Shown here: piece by piece, positions 35,416 through 46,977 of the stretch | How positions within the stretch are numbered: position 1 is the stretch's first letter | How the letters are laid out: each line of letters begins with the position of its first letter | NCBI GenBank assembly: GCA_026120185.1 | Contig: JANUWF010002022.1 | Coordinates: forward strand, 1,224,001-1,288,000 | Direction: 5' to 3' | DNA from: Voacanga thouarsii | Lineage: Eukaryota > Streptophyta > Magnoliopsida > Gentianales > Apocynaceae | Length of the DNA: 64,000 nt | Notes under the pieces: generated by a model | What the model was told of the DNA's origin: nothing | What the model saw: only the letters and a program-made list of their open reading frames with translations | The model's database searches: none | Made by a program: the position numbers and the translations under genes

Positions 35416-36989
35416 TGCTACGCTTTAAAGCTTCAAGAAACAAAAAGGGTACGCAATTTTTGTGCTACTTTCCATATTTTTAACATCCATAGTGAATGAA
35501 CATTGAATTCAATATGATGATATTGACAAATTGTTTTTCCTTCTACTTTAACAAGATCATGTACTATACATATAGAACTATGAAAACATCTAATATTAAC
35601 AATCAACTATCATTCATTGAATAAACATTCAAAATGCCATCTTCCATTAATAATAACTTAATATATACCAAAAAAACTAAATAGAGTCTGATAAGTGATA
35701 GGAATCTAATCCTTGATATTAGTTTAAAATAGTCCCCAAAAAAATAAAAAAACCACAATTTTAACCATGACATCCAACAGAAGTTATAAAAATTCATTGA
35801 GGACAAAAAACAATGTCATAGTTAAATGAACCTTCAACCACCATGATCTTTATTCATCCTGTCATTAAGAAAAAAAAGGATAATTACTTTCTTAATTAAG
35901 CTACAATTTGAACTTCTAAAGTCACTACAAAACTTGTCTTAGATATATATAATCATCCACTGTAATATAAAATTTGGAATTATTAAGAACATAAGCAGCT
36001 TTGAAGAAATCTAATGTGCATTGACATAAAGTGAAACTTAAAATGCTATGTGTCACCATATTTGCATGCATTTGAAGCATTTGCAGCTTCGAAGCATTTG
36101 CATGCACCAGTCAAAGATCATTTAAAAGTGAATTACAGAAAATTCTCAACAATTCTAGTCCCAACAAGAAATCTCAAGTGCAATTGCCAGCAAACGATAA
36201 ACATAGGAGCATCATAATATCCGATAAAATGAAGATGCATTACTATATCATTTAGGTGGTAATTTTTCAAAAGATAAACATCCAATCAATGAAGCCCCAA
36301 CTTCAGCATCACCGTAACAACACTATACATAAGCTATAATATGTGATCCACACATCATCATTATTTGAAACTAAACGACTAATTAGACAAAAGCAAAATA
36401 GTGGAATTAATCTGTGAGTTCTTGCTAAAATGGTACTCTGATGTCAACCAAGTACAACAAAGTACATCCAAATAAAATTTAGCCAAACAAACGTAATGTT
36501 TTTACTCTTTGCTCATGTTATTGAAATAGCAATTCCCAGGACCTCAGTAGAATACAAATTATTCAAAGCTAGTCCATGTTAACCAACAAAGTTTTGCACC
36601 AAATATTAAAAGTATTTTCAGAGAGCATACATGCCATTTTCAGAATTTTCTGACTGAGATTATCCCAAAGATTGCTACTGTCTAAAACAGAAAAGAACAC
36701 CTAAATGTACTACATATATGTCTCTATTTTAACTCCTTGGTGATTTCAGAAACAAAAAAGAACCAAAAGAACAGTATAGTTAATACTAAAGCAGTTCTTC
36801 AACATCAGTTGCTTACTTTTTCAGATCTCGGCCTTTCAAAAATTCAAATTCCCATAAAAGAATGATGAATGGGCAAATATTGCACATCATATCTCGACCA
36901 AAACAATAGACAAAATGATTGCAGGGCAATTTCAAAACCTAGAAAAATATACAAGGGGAAGTTTGAACTATGCTGGAACAACCACATTA

Positions 36990-37620
36990 TGTTCAAGGCT
37001 ACATTGTTTTCAAAAGTATACTAAGCATTTTCAACATCACTACTCAGCATTTTCAGGTGGAAACTATTCAATTACTACTCAACATTTACATAGCATTTTC
37101 AGCTGGAAACTAATAGTATTTTTAGCATATCACTACTCAATTACTACTCAGTATTCACGCAGCATTTTCACACAACATACACAAGTCTTTTCAGCATTTT
37201 CAACTAGAAACTACTCTGCGTTTTCAGCATCACTGCTCAGCATTTTACAACATTTTCAGCTAGAAACTATATATTTAATTACTACTCAGCATTTACACAG
37301 CATTTCCAGACATCATACATAGCATTTTGAGCATTTTCAGCTGGAAACTAACAGCATTTTCAGCATATCACTACTCAATTAGCACTCAATATTTATGCAG
37401 CATCTTCATACAACATACATAAACCTTTTCATTATTTTTAGCTAGAAACTACTCAGCATTATCAGCATCACTACATAGCATTTCAGAGACTATTCCAGTA
37501 CAACTCTTTTAGCATTTACACAGTTTTTTTAGCATCACTACTCAGTAATATAATGCATTTTTAGCTAGAAACTACTTAGCATTTTTAGCACACTAGCCAT
37601 AGCATTTACACAGTTACGCA
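36990..37620. repeat. Degenerate array of AGCATTTTCAGC-type units
   Basis: Motifs of the form CAGCATTTTCAGC, TGGAAACTA/TAGAAACTAC and CACTACTCA alternate many times in about 630 bp, at irregular 25-60 bp spacing. A 135-codon plus-strand ORF (36915-37322) is open across part of it but its product is a repetitive low-complexity translation (HYSAFS, NYSITTQ and variants), not a protein family I know. It lies downstream of the Transposase_24 gene inside the CACTA element. Confidence 0.75.
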
Positions 37621-37996
37621 TATTCAATACATGAGCTTTTAATGTATAATACAAGTTAGAGGAATTTATAGCAAGAAGTCTCTGTTGAGTCACCAGGTTC
37701 AACAAACTAATAATAGATACTATGCATTAATGTCTCACCATATTCTATTACCTTCTAAGTCCACGTTAATACTAAAATCCCCTGAACATTGAAGTTTAGA
37801 TGAAGAGATGAGGCATGTGTTGAGATGGAGAATGAAGGCACTAATTATACCCTATCTATTGCACTCTCGTATTCATGCTTATTCAGATTTGAATTAAAGC
37901 GTTGAGCACTTGAGGTATCGGTCGCCTAAAATAAGTAGAAAGTTATTATAAGTATAAGATTAATTAGCAAGTAAGAATCCATTACAAACATCTATT

Positions 37997-39480
37997 TCAA
38001 ACTTGGTGACCATTGTTTGTGCAAGGAAGGCTATGATTTTTCTCCATTGAAGCTACTATTTCATCCACTCGAGCATTAAGTGTATTAATTTGACCTTGAA
38101 AATTTCCCAGCATGCTATCAAATTTTGAGGTCAAATCAGTTTGTAGTTTCTCCAGGTGCTTGTTCATAAACTCTTCAAGGCCAAAATACATGTTACCTCC
38201 ACCACCAATAAGCATTGAGCGAGTCAGACCTAATCCCATTGTTCTAACATAGCCATACCCCTCAAATCCCATAAATTCTTGGAATATTTGTTGTCTACAT
38301 TCCAACGTACACTCTTCAAGAGGCAGTTCCTCAAGCATTGCATTCATTGCACTCTGCACAATGATGCAAGCGTGAAGCAATTTTATGCATTATAAATAAC
38401 ATAATAAATAAATTTTATGCATTATAAATTATACAATAAATAATATTTAAGAGGTAGTAGTAGTTCGTTACAATTAGTCTGGTTGCTTTTGGATCTCTAA
38501 TTATGCCATTTGCGTCTATCCGTGTTTTCATATAAATAGATAGCGGATCTATTTCCTCATCTTTGTTTGTCATCTGAAATATGGAAAGTGAAAACTCGTA
38601 CCATTTATTTAAAAAAAAATAATAATTTTGTTAATGTAGTATAATGAAAATGTGACGACTTACATCGGCTCGTATTATTGCAAATGGTGTTCTACCACAT
38701 CTTTGTGGATGGCCATGCATTCCACGGTTATGCTTATTTTTTTCAGCAGCTTCCTACCAAAGTGTAATAAATAACTCAGTCATTTTTCATCAAATTAGTA
38801 TAAATTGAGATAAACAACATTCTATCTTGACTAAAAAATGAAGTTTATTAATGAAGAACTACCGAAATTCAATTAAGGTTTGATTTGGATTGAACTAGTA
38901 CTTGCACTCACTCCAAACTCCAATAATCAACCATCACTTTCCATTTCTCGGGCTCAACCCTTGATGGAACATTAGCTAAAGCTTTCTCTTTGGTTTTGTT
39001 GATAAAGTGGTTCTTTTTTAACTGGCTTTTCCATGATGTCCATTTTTCATCAAGTGACTTCATGCAGTTAATCCTATGTGCAGGAGGTATGGCGCTCTTT
39101 GACTTTATTCAAAAAAAAAAAAAAAAAAACAGAGACAAATGAAGAAAAAGTTAAGAATATACTTACTCTAATAGAATAACAATCATGACAAAAAATTGAG
39201 ATAAAATGAGCCAAAGTTCTACATACTAGTAATTTACCTGAATATCTGCCCAAACACGATCTAATATATCTTCTGGAATATCTCTCCATGTCTCATAAGT
39301 AAGGGGTAGCCGGATACCATTACGAGCAACATTACCAAGATAGGTCATGAAGATTGGTCTTGTAGGTCCAATTGGCTGCATATGTTCATTAAATGCAATC
39401 GAAATAGTTTCTCCTTCTGCAAGATTTATGGGCTTTGAAGGACTCCTTCCCTTTTTCTTCGCATTATTCCCATGTTCTTG
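37997..39480 (-). CDS. Transposase_24 (Ptta/En/Spm-type) gene, 5' end missing
   Basis: Five minus-strand exons read well. Exon 1 (about 39480-39238) contains GNVARNGIRLPLTYETWRDI and ends CAG at a GTAAAT donor. Exon 2 (39102 to about 38916) contains INCMKSLDEKW, then FINKTKEKALANVPSRVEPE. Exon 3 (38753-38664) has EAAEKNKHNRGMHGH, then RCGRTPFAIIRAD, then a GTAAGT donor. Exon 4 (38573-38472) has DEEIDPLSIYMKTRIDANG. Exon 5 (38353-37997) has GYGYVRTMGLGLT and a predicted coiled coil (EEFMNKHLEKLQTDLTSKF) before the stop. Joins 1/2, 3/4 and 4/5 are phase 0. The exon 2 donor reads GAG-TGAGTG, as if one G were lost, which would disrupt splicing. The Trp-rich middle, Asn/Arg/Gly region and C-terminal part are those of plant Transposase_24 proteins of CACTA elements. 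The N-terminus lies in deleted or unreadable DNA beyond 39480. Confidence 0.65.
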
Positions 39481-39659
39481 CCCAAGAAAGGAAAAAAAAA
39501 ATAGAAATCATTAGTATTAAATTTGGACCACTAGCTTAGTGCAATGTAATGTCGGTGAATAGATGCATGAGAAGTATATATGATATTTAGAATCATAAAG
39601 CAGTGTTTAAATAGGTTGTAAGAAATTCTAGTATTTAGGCCGGGGGTACTGATCCCTTT

Positions 39660-40215
39660 ATCAAATTAGTATGTTTAAGTCAATGATTATTGCAGCACAT
39701 AACATATCTCTCACTCAAGATTCCATATGCATTGGAATTTGGATCTATCATGTATGCTATGATATGTACTAGGCCTGATGTATCTTGTGCTCTCAGTTTG
39801 ATGAGCAAATACCAATCTGACCCCGGTGAGGGTCATTGGGCGGTTGTAAAGAACATTCTTAAGTATTTACGAAGGACTAAGGATATGTTTTTAGTATATG
39901 GAGAATGTGATTTGAAAATAAATGGGCATACTAATGCCAGTTTTCAATCTGATAAAAATGATTTCAAAGTACAATCTGGCTATGTGTTTACGTTATGCGA
40001 AGGGGCAATAAGTTGGAAAAGTTCCAAACAAGAAACTATTGCCGACTCTACGACAGAAGTTAAGTACATGGCTGCTACTGAAGCGGCTAATAAAGATAGA
40101 AAGAGTTCCCACGAATGAAAACATAGCTAACCCACATATAAAAGCACTATCCCAAAAGAAATATGATTATCATGTTGAGTCATTCGGTATTAGATACATG
40201 AATTATTGTCTCTAG
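39660..40215 (+). pseudogene. Ty1/copia RT end and RNase H remnant
   Basis: An open 142-codon stretch (39690-40118) reads FGSIMYAMICTRPDVSCALS, then ILKYLRRTKDMFLVY, SGYVFTLCEGAISWKSSKQE and ADSTTEVKYMAATEAANK. This is the end of reverse transcriptase plus the first half of copia RNase H. At about 40090 it jumps straight to RVPTNENIANPHIKAL in another frame, the C-terminal RNase H block, so roughly 80 residues of the middle, including a catalytic Asp, are deleted. It ends at a stop before the polypurine tract. Everything upstream (gag, protease, integrase, most of RT) is absent. Confidence 0.8.
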
Positions 40216-40218
40216 TGC

Positions 40219-40229
40219 AAGTGGGAGTT
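40219..40229 (+). other. Copia polypurine tract
   Basis: AAGTGGGAGTT directly precedes the LTR start TGTTAGTG, in the position and form usual for plant copia elements. Confidence 0.75.
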
Positions 40230-41964
40230 TGTTAGTGTTATACCCTAGAGGCAATCACTTGTATATTGTATATGCCACATTTTATTTTAATAAAAGGCAT
40301 TATTGATCTTACAGTTTCTTTTGTTTACCTTTGTGTAATATAACTATTAAATAAAGTCCCTAATACAACACTGTGTTAAGAAAATCATGATAAAGATCAT
40401 GATATGAGATTCCTACTACACTATATAGTGTTAGTACTTAAATAGTCCCTAGTCGTAGTATTAATGAGACAGGACATCTTTAATGTGTTAAGGGTAGCAT
40501 GTGTTAGACTTCCTGATTTGATCAGGCGATGGTTCTCATTTCCGTAAGTATTAAGATACTCAAAGTTAACACATGGATACTTGTTAATGAAACAAGTTCA
40601 TTGGATGACCTAGCTATGAGATAATCACATGAATAACTATTTAGTGCTAGTGATATAATCTCAATATAGCAAACGTGCCAGTATCCTTAGACTTGTGATC
40701 TCCAAGGTATTTTGTTTGCTGAATATTGTATTTTGATTCCAATCTCTGGAGCTTGATCGAGGGCCGCCAATGGGATGGATATTAGGTACATTGTGAGGTA
40801 AACGAAAGTAGTTGAGAGGGTCAATAAATGATTCACCATTCCTAGTAGTAGGGGTGAATATCTGACGGCCAATTGTAGGAATTACTACTCGAGAAGTCCT
40901 TGGCCAAGGCAATTGCGTATTGGAAATAGTTCTAATTGATACACATCTAGAGTAGTGGGTTCCTGGTACAAGTACTATTGTATTCGAGCCAGAATTAATT
41001 CTAGAGAGAGTTGGCACTAATTCCGTACTCCAAACCGAATGAGATATTGTATAGTAAAATGAGTTAATTGTACTATAGTTTGTTATTAAATGATTCATGT
41101 TAAGCCACTTGACTTCTTAGACTTTTGGGTGATCATGATGTGTTGCTAGAAACCACTCATGATCATGGAATATGGGTTTATTAATTGATGAATTAATACA
41201 CCAATCCTGATTAGAATTAATAGGATTAATTCTAATTAATTATGGATTATTAATCTCAAAGACGTTTGGATTAATTCATGTTCGCTACCAATTGACTGGG
41301 AAACTTAATAGGTTACACACAATAGAGGATTATATACTCAAGATGTTATTTGATACCATAGTGGGGTTGTTGATTGAGAGAAAGAGAAGTTGTTGTGGAT
41401 AAATTATAATTAGTTATAATTTGTGATCTAAATTGTAATTGTGAGAACTTGATGTTTCCAATTACAATTAGGAATTCTAATAGAATTAGAATTCTCAGTT
41501 TTAGTAGGGGATTTCATGTAACATATAGGGATAACACACGAAACCGTAGCTAAGGTGTAAGACACGACTCCAACCCTAGCAACACTTGACATTCTCTCTT
41601 CTCTTTCTCTCTCTCTCTCTCTTGATTATTCTTGAGAAGCCCTAGACACCATCTTGTTTCTACTACCACAGAAAATTTTGGTGCTTAAGTGTTCTTCTGT
41701 GTGGATTTCTGTTAGAGATAATCACAAACTATGATTATAGTGGTTAAACGTTCAATTCTCGTGGAGTTTGATCAAGAGGATTGCTGGATTGGGCCTCGAC
41801 TTGAAGAAGAAAATTTTTATTCTTTGAATGATCATAGAAAGGTAAAAAGTTATTACCTTTGATATCTTTATGTCTTATTTTCCACACATATGCAGGTCTT
41901 AGGATGGTATCTCGTTTTATTCTTCCGTTGCGCCATATTCGATTTGGATGTGAGACACCCAACA
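40230..41964 (+). repeat. Copia 3' LTR
   Basis: It starts TGTTAGTGTTATACCC and is matched along much of its length by the minus-oriented solo LTR at 18191-19375. I place the end at CCCAACA (41964), because the next bases are in-frame Athila-type reverse transcriptase (TNLMLNWKKCHF). A CT run sits near 41601-41622. Length 1735 bp. No gene is seen inside; the ORFs in both strands are incidental. Confidence 0.7.
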
Positions 41965-42720
41965 CCAACCTCATGCTTAATTGGAAAAAATGTCATTTTA
42001 TGGTGCAAGAAAGTATTGTATTTGGACACAAGATGTCAAGGAATGGAATTCAGGTTGATAGAGCAAAATTGTGGCAATTGAGAAACTTCCTCCTCCCACT
42101 TCAGTGAAAGCTATCTGAATCTTTCTTGGCCATGATGGCTTTTATATGAGGTTTATCTTGGATTTCTCAAAACTTTCTAAACCTCTTACTTCTCTACTTG
42201 AAAGAGACGTTGTTTTTTTATTTTGATGATAAATATCTCAATGCTTTTAATGTGCTTAAAAATAAATTAATCAAATCTCCTATTTTAATTGCACTAGATT
42301 GGACTATTCCTTTTGAATTAATATGAGAAGTATGTGATTATGAAGTAGTGCAGTGCTGGGACAAAGAAGGAATAAGCATTTTCAACCAATCTACTATGCA
42401 AGCAAAACTCTCATGCCGACACAAGAGAACTACATCACGAGAATTACTTGCAATAGTGTTTGCTTTTAATAAATTCCGTTCTAATCTTGTTTTGTCCAAA
42501 ATCATTATATACACAGACCATTCGGCCCTTAAATACCTACTAACCAATCATAATTGCAAACCAAGATTGATAAAATTGGTTTTATTACTGCCGTAATTCG
42601 ACTTGGAGAGTAGGGATAAAAAGGGAGAAGAAAATTTGGCTACAGATCACTTATTTAGGTTGGAAAATCCAAACTTGGAACCTTTGGCCGAATAGGACAT
42701 TAATGATACCTTCTCAGATG
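41965..42720 (+). pseudogene. Athila/Tat-like element G: RT end and RNase H (broken)
   Basis: It begins in mid-gene with TNLMLNWKKCHFMVQES, then VFGHKMSRNGIQVDRAKL, the thumb of a Ty3/gypsy reverse transcriptase. After a stop and a shift the RNase H region shows QAKLSCRHKRTTSRELLAIV and YTDHSALKYLLTNHN. It is frameshifted at least twice and has no 5' part, because the copia LTR abuts it at 41964. The copia element seems to have inserted into this RT gene. Confidence 0.75.
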
Positions 42721-42847
42721 ATCAACTTCTACTTGTTGATGGTGAAATTTGTCAGACTCCTTGTTTGTGAATTTTGCTAATTACTTGGTTGCAGGAATTA
42801 TTCCAGAGGATTTTATGGTGTAAACAAAGAAGAAATTCCTCTCCGAA

Positions 42848-44046
42848 GTGAAGCATTACTTTTGGGAAGATCTTTACTTGTCCAAATGTTGTGCAGATCA
42901 AATCTTTCGAAGATGTATGGAATCCGCAAAAAGTACGAACATCTTAAAATATTATCATGAAGGACCCATAGGGGGTGACTACCAAGCTAACAATATTGCA
43001 AGAAAGGTGCTGGAGTTTGGATTCTATTGGTCAATACTTTTTAAGGACTCTCACACGTTTGTCCAAAATTGTGATAGGTGTTCACATATAGGTAACATTT
43101 CTAAATCTAGTAAGATACCATTAAAAAATTTTCAAGCTTGCAAATTTTTTGATTGTTAGGAGATAGATTTCATAGGCCCTTTTCCTAATTCTTTGGGTAA
43201 GAAATACATTTTGGTTGCAGTTAAGTATGTGTCAAAATGGGTTGAGGCGCAAGTTTTACCAACTAATAATGCTCGGGTTATAGTCAAATTTCATAAAAAC
43301 ACTTTTCACCCGTTTTGCTTTACCTAATGTACTCATTAGTGATAGGGGAACACACATTTGCAAATATCCAATTGGACAAAACTCTCAAACATTTAGGTGT
43401 TACCCATAAGTTTGGTACCCCCTAGCACCCCCAAGCCAGTCGTTAAGTTGAGGTGGTTAATAGGGAACTCAAAAGAATCTTAGAAAAAATGGTTAGTCGT
43501 ACAAGGAATGATTGGAGTTTGAAATTGGATGACACTCTTTGGGTTTGTCGAACAGCTTTCAAAACTCCTATAGGTACAACCCACTATAGATTGGTGTATG
43601 GAAAATCTTATCATTTAACTGTGGAGATTGAACACAAAGCTTATTGGGATATCATACTTCTTAACTTTGATCTTGAGCTTGCTGAAAAATCCAGGTTGCT
43701 TCACTTGAATGCATTGGAGGAATTGTAGATGGCCGTGTATGATGATTCCCTACTCTACAAAGAGTGGATAAAATGATGGCATGATAAATATATTGCTCAA
43801 CATCGAAAGTTTAAATAAGGTGATCAAGTGTTATTGTTTAATTCTCGCTTGTGACTCTTTTCAGGTAAGTTGAAGTCAAGATGGTTGGGGTCGTATTTAG
43901 TAAGTAAGGATTTTCCTTTTGGTACACTTGAAGTTACTTACTCGGTTAATGGTACTTTCAAAGTAAATAGGAATCGGGTGAAACATTATTTTGGTGAGGT
44001 TCTTGACACTTTGGATCATGTGGATGTTTTTCTCCATGATTCATGA
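42848..44046 (+). pseudogene. Athila/Tat-like element G: integrase (broken)
   Basis: 42848-43159 carries the zinc-binding region (YHEGPIGGDYQANNIA, FVQNCDRCSHIGNIS) ending at a stop. The core then reads [20 protein letters not shown] (first Asp present) and ISDRGTH near 43337 (second Asp), and after shifts an open 91-codon part (43453-43728) has [19 protein letters not shown], then [20 protein letters not shown]. The C-terminal end SVNGTFKVNRNRVKHYFGE (about 43947-44003) is characteristic of this lineage. At least five stops. From 44047 to 45415 is AT-rich 3' untranslated element sequence with a G-tract near 44328-44337 and no gene. Confidence 0.8.
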
Positions 44047-45415
44047 CTTTTCTTAGGCTGTCTTTTTAGTTGATTTCTATTTTATTGCATTTGATTTTCT
44101 TTCCCTTTTCTAGATTTTTGTTGTCTATTTTTGTTTCTTTTGTGTTTTTATTTTGTACATTTCCCCAGTGACTACTTGTGATAGATTCACATGTGTTGAA
44201 GCTACTCTATTATAGAAGTATTTTCTTTCCTTTATTCTTCTCCTTCATTTATTTTGGTCCATTGGCTTTCCTTTCATTATTTTATTTTTGGCTATTGAGG
44301 ATAATGTCTAGTTTAATCGTGGGAAGGGGGGGGGGAGTTTAGCATTGAAGATATATTCCATATACTTTAGCTCTAGGTTATATTTTGTCTAATTTTTTTT
44401 TCATAAATTTTGTGGTTTTCATTGTTTTAGCAAGGTTGTAGTTATATTTCTTATTTGGGATATGAGTTTTGTCATTCACTTGGTTGGATTTATATTAACA
44501 ATGAATTGGTTTGTTAGATGAGATATGTTAAGTCTTGAGAATTTGGGTTAATCTTATTTATGCATTAGTGTTTGAGTATTATTTTATTCATCTAGTTTGA
44601 TTGTGGATAATGAGGGAAAATTTGTTGGCTAACTCTTGTATTATAGGTTCAACATTTGCTTGACTTTGAGTTGTGAATATGGAATGTGAGGAAATTAAAA
44701 AAACAAAAATTGAGTGGAAAGAACTGATTATGAGTTCAAAAATAAGTTGAAAAAAATTATTTTATCTTTGAAGACAGAAAAACACTTTTTCATGATTATG
44801 GGGCCAATATGGATAGTGAAGAGACATTCACTTTCTTGAGGCTATTAATTCGAAAAAGCAAAAGAAAGAAAGAAAATTGTTGAAAAAATTGTAAGTGATG
44901 ACTATAAGGGGGCCAATACGGTGTGTGAAGAAAAATCCATTCACTTGAGGTTATCAATTTCCTAAGTGATTGGAAAAAAAAAATTGAGAGAAAAAAATGG
45001 AGTGTTTTCCTTAAATCATGACCTGATTGTGCAATTTTTAGTTTTATAATGGTTGACTTGAGAGAAAGAAATGGAGTGTTTTCCTTAAATCATGACTTGA
45101 TTGTGTAATTTTTAGATTTATAATGTTTGACTTGGTAGATAGCTTAACTTGTATAATTCATATTATTAGCGTTTTTGCTTGAAAGGTGAAATAATTTTCT
45201 TAGACTAAAGTATAAACTTGATTAATTTGACTTCGAGGGCCTTGATATGTTTTATCTAGTACTTCAATTTGTGAATGTTTTCAAAGGGTTGAAAAGAATG
45301 GCAAGGTCATATCTAAAGATTGAAAGGTAATTGTGGCTTTGTTATAGTTGAATTATTTAAGATTGTCATGTTTTTCCATATTTTAAAGTACTTTACTTTA
45401 GGACAATCAGAGGTT

Positions 45416-45429
45416 CAAGTGCGGGGGAA
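45416..45429 (+). other. Polypurine tract of element G
   Basis: CAAGTGCGGGGGAA precedes TGTGATAGGGG. Element F has the related AAGTGTGGGGGTG before TGTGATAGAGG. Confidence 0.75.
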
Positions 45430-46820
45430 TGTGATAGGGGCTAAATTCATTAATAATTTGCAAGTTATTTGAGGATGTTTTGTGATACAATTGGTGCAAT
45501 AACTAGTCATAATCCTTCATATGTGATATTTTACCCTTGGAAAGGTGTTTTGGTGTTTTATTGTAGAAAAAGGAAAAACAACGAAAAAACTAGTCACCGA
45601 GCAGTGCCCGGCCAACGCTGGCCATGAGGAGCACAGCTAGCACCTGCCCTATTCTGGAAATAGGGGAATTTTGGGTTGAAAAACAGAGCACACCGGGCTA
45701 ACAGTGCACAACAGCACAGCCGGCGCCAACTCTCCTCTACTCAATGTTCGCGATTTTTTCCTGTTTTTCACAGATTTAGGAATTTCCTAAGTGTTTTGGT
45801 ATTTTCCATCTTCTACTCGGCCTAGAACTCTTACGGAACAAATTTTGGGCTCTTGGGAGCTTATTTATGCAAGGAAAACATATGAATCCAAGGACCAAAG
45901 CTGCTAATCAATCACAAAAAGATGAGATTCATCAATCAATGGGCATTATTCAAGAAGGTTTTCAAGGAGAAGAAGAAGAGCTTGTCTATAAGTTCTTTAT
46001 TTTGTCTTTGTTTTCTTTTTCTAGAATAATAATGTGATTAATGTTTTCATTGTAATCTAACATTATTTTGGGATTCATGATTTCTTGGGTTAGTTTAGTC
46101 TCTTAATCAATTAATTATTTTTCTTGGGACTTGATTACTTATTTTTAGTACGGAATTGATTGTTTGATCCTTATTGTTAACTTACTTGAAAAGGGGCTGA
46201 TAATGATTTCAATTTAATTAATTTCAAATTTGTTATCCCTTAACTTTCTTGAAAAATGAGTTATTTGTCCAGAACTTTGGTAATCAAAGATTAATTGATG
46301 ATTGCTAGAATATAGATTTATTGGCTATTTTTATGCTTTAAATCACCTAGAATATAGGGATTTGTGTGAGGATAAATTTTAATGCATCTTTAGGGTGAAT
46401 TGGCTGAGATATAAATTATTCATTAATTTAACTAGAGGATAGTGATTCCATGGATTGCAAACGAAGTTGGTGTTTCTTATGTCCTTCATGATAACAAGAT
46501 AATAATTAACTGTGATATTTTCTACGTAATTCATTGTCATGTGTTCAATAATATTTGTCTAAAATGTATATTCTTTCATCCTTGAGTTGTATATATTTTT
46601 CTTTTTATCATCTTATTACTTTATTGGGTCGGTTAAACAATAAATAAATAGTAACTAATAGTAGTTGTTCCTTGAGGATCGATACTCGTTAATTCCTTAT
46701 ACAATTCTTGTGATGAGTATACTTGCTCATATGTATAATTTGGGGATTGATGTTTTAATTAAAACTTGGCTAGGGATAGATTTAAGTTCGAATGATTTTT
46801 ATACACCCAAATCATAGGCA
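45430..46820 (+). repeat. 3' LTR of element G
   Basis: It starts TGTGATAGGGG after the polypurine tract. I place the end at ATAGGCA (46820), because the next bases are the reading frame of a different element (E). About 1.39 kb. A GC-rich block at 45590-45740 with repeated GGC/GCC words stands out from the AT-rich remainder. The 5' LTR is missing from the window. Confidence 0.6.
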
Positions 46821-46916
46821 TTATATGGTCAAAGTATTATGAGAATATCGTGGAATGCAATATGCAACTTGGGAAACTAAAGAATGGGTAAAGAAAAGAT
46901 ATTCAGATTTACTGTA
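46821..46916 (+). pseudogene. Element E pol 3' end (chromodomain remnant)
   Basis: The plus strand at 46825-46916 reads MVKVL, a stop, then EYRGMQYATWETKEW and VKKRYSDLL. The element C protein ends MVKVQWEHHITRDATWETEE and then WVKRKYPDLR, so this is the last 30 codons of a Tekay/Del-like chromovirus pol. A TGA stands where C has the Trp of VKVQW. It begins exactly where the element G LTR ends, so G appears to have inserted into this gene. Confidence 0.75.
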
Positions 46917-46977
46917 GAATATAATGATAGAAATTTTGAGGACAATTTTTTTAAAAAAATTCTAAGAATGGGAGAAT

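Larger units (their letters stand above)
35180..39490. mobile_element. CACTA (En/Spm-type) transposon, one terminus left
   Basis: It begins CACTACAAAAAAATTG, the standard CACTA terminus, followed by subterminal repeats and, at the far side, a minus-strand Transposase_24 gene of the kind carried by plant CACTA elements. The opposite terminus (ending TTTGTAGTG) is not found before the copia remnant at about 39.66 kb, so that end was lost in a deletion. No TNP2-type transposase is seen. Within it, 35420-36910 is AT-rich with no convincing gene. Confidence 0.7.

Noticed and set aside
35603..36107. Minus-strand ORFs of 60-67 codons near the CACTA terminus
   Set aside because: AT-rich, hydrophobic, without splice-linked partners or recognised domains.
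36915..37322. 135-codon plus-strand ORF
   Set aside because: Translation of the irregular AGCATTTTCAGC array; low complexity and no relation to a known protein.
36900..37620. CRISPR-like array
   Set aside because: Repeats are degenerate, irregularly spaced and lie in a plant transposon.
40661..41098. 145-codon minus-strand ORF in the copia LTR
   Set aside because: Lies wholly in the LTR; no domain, and LTRs of this family are non-coding.
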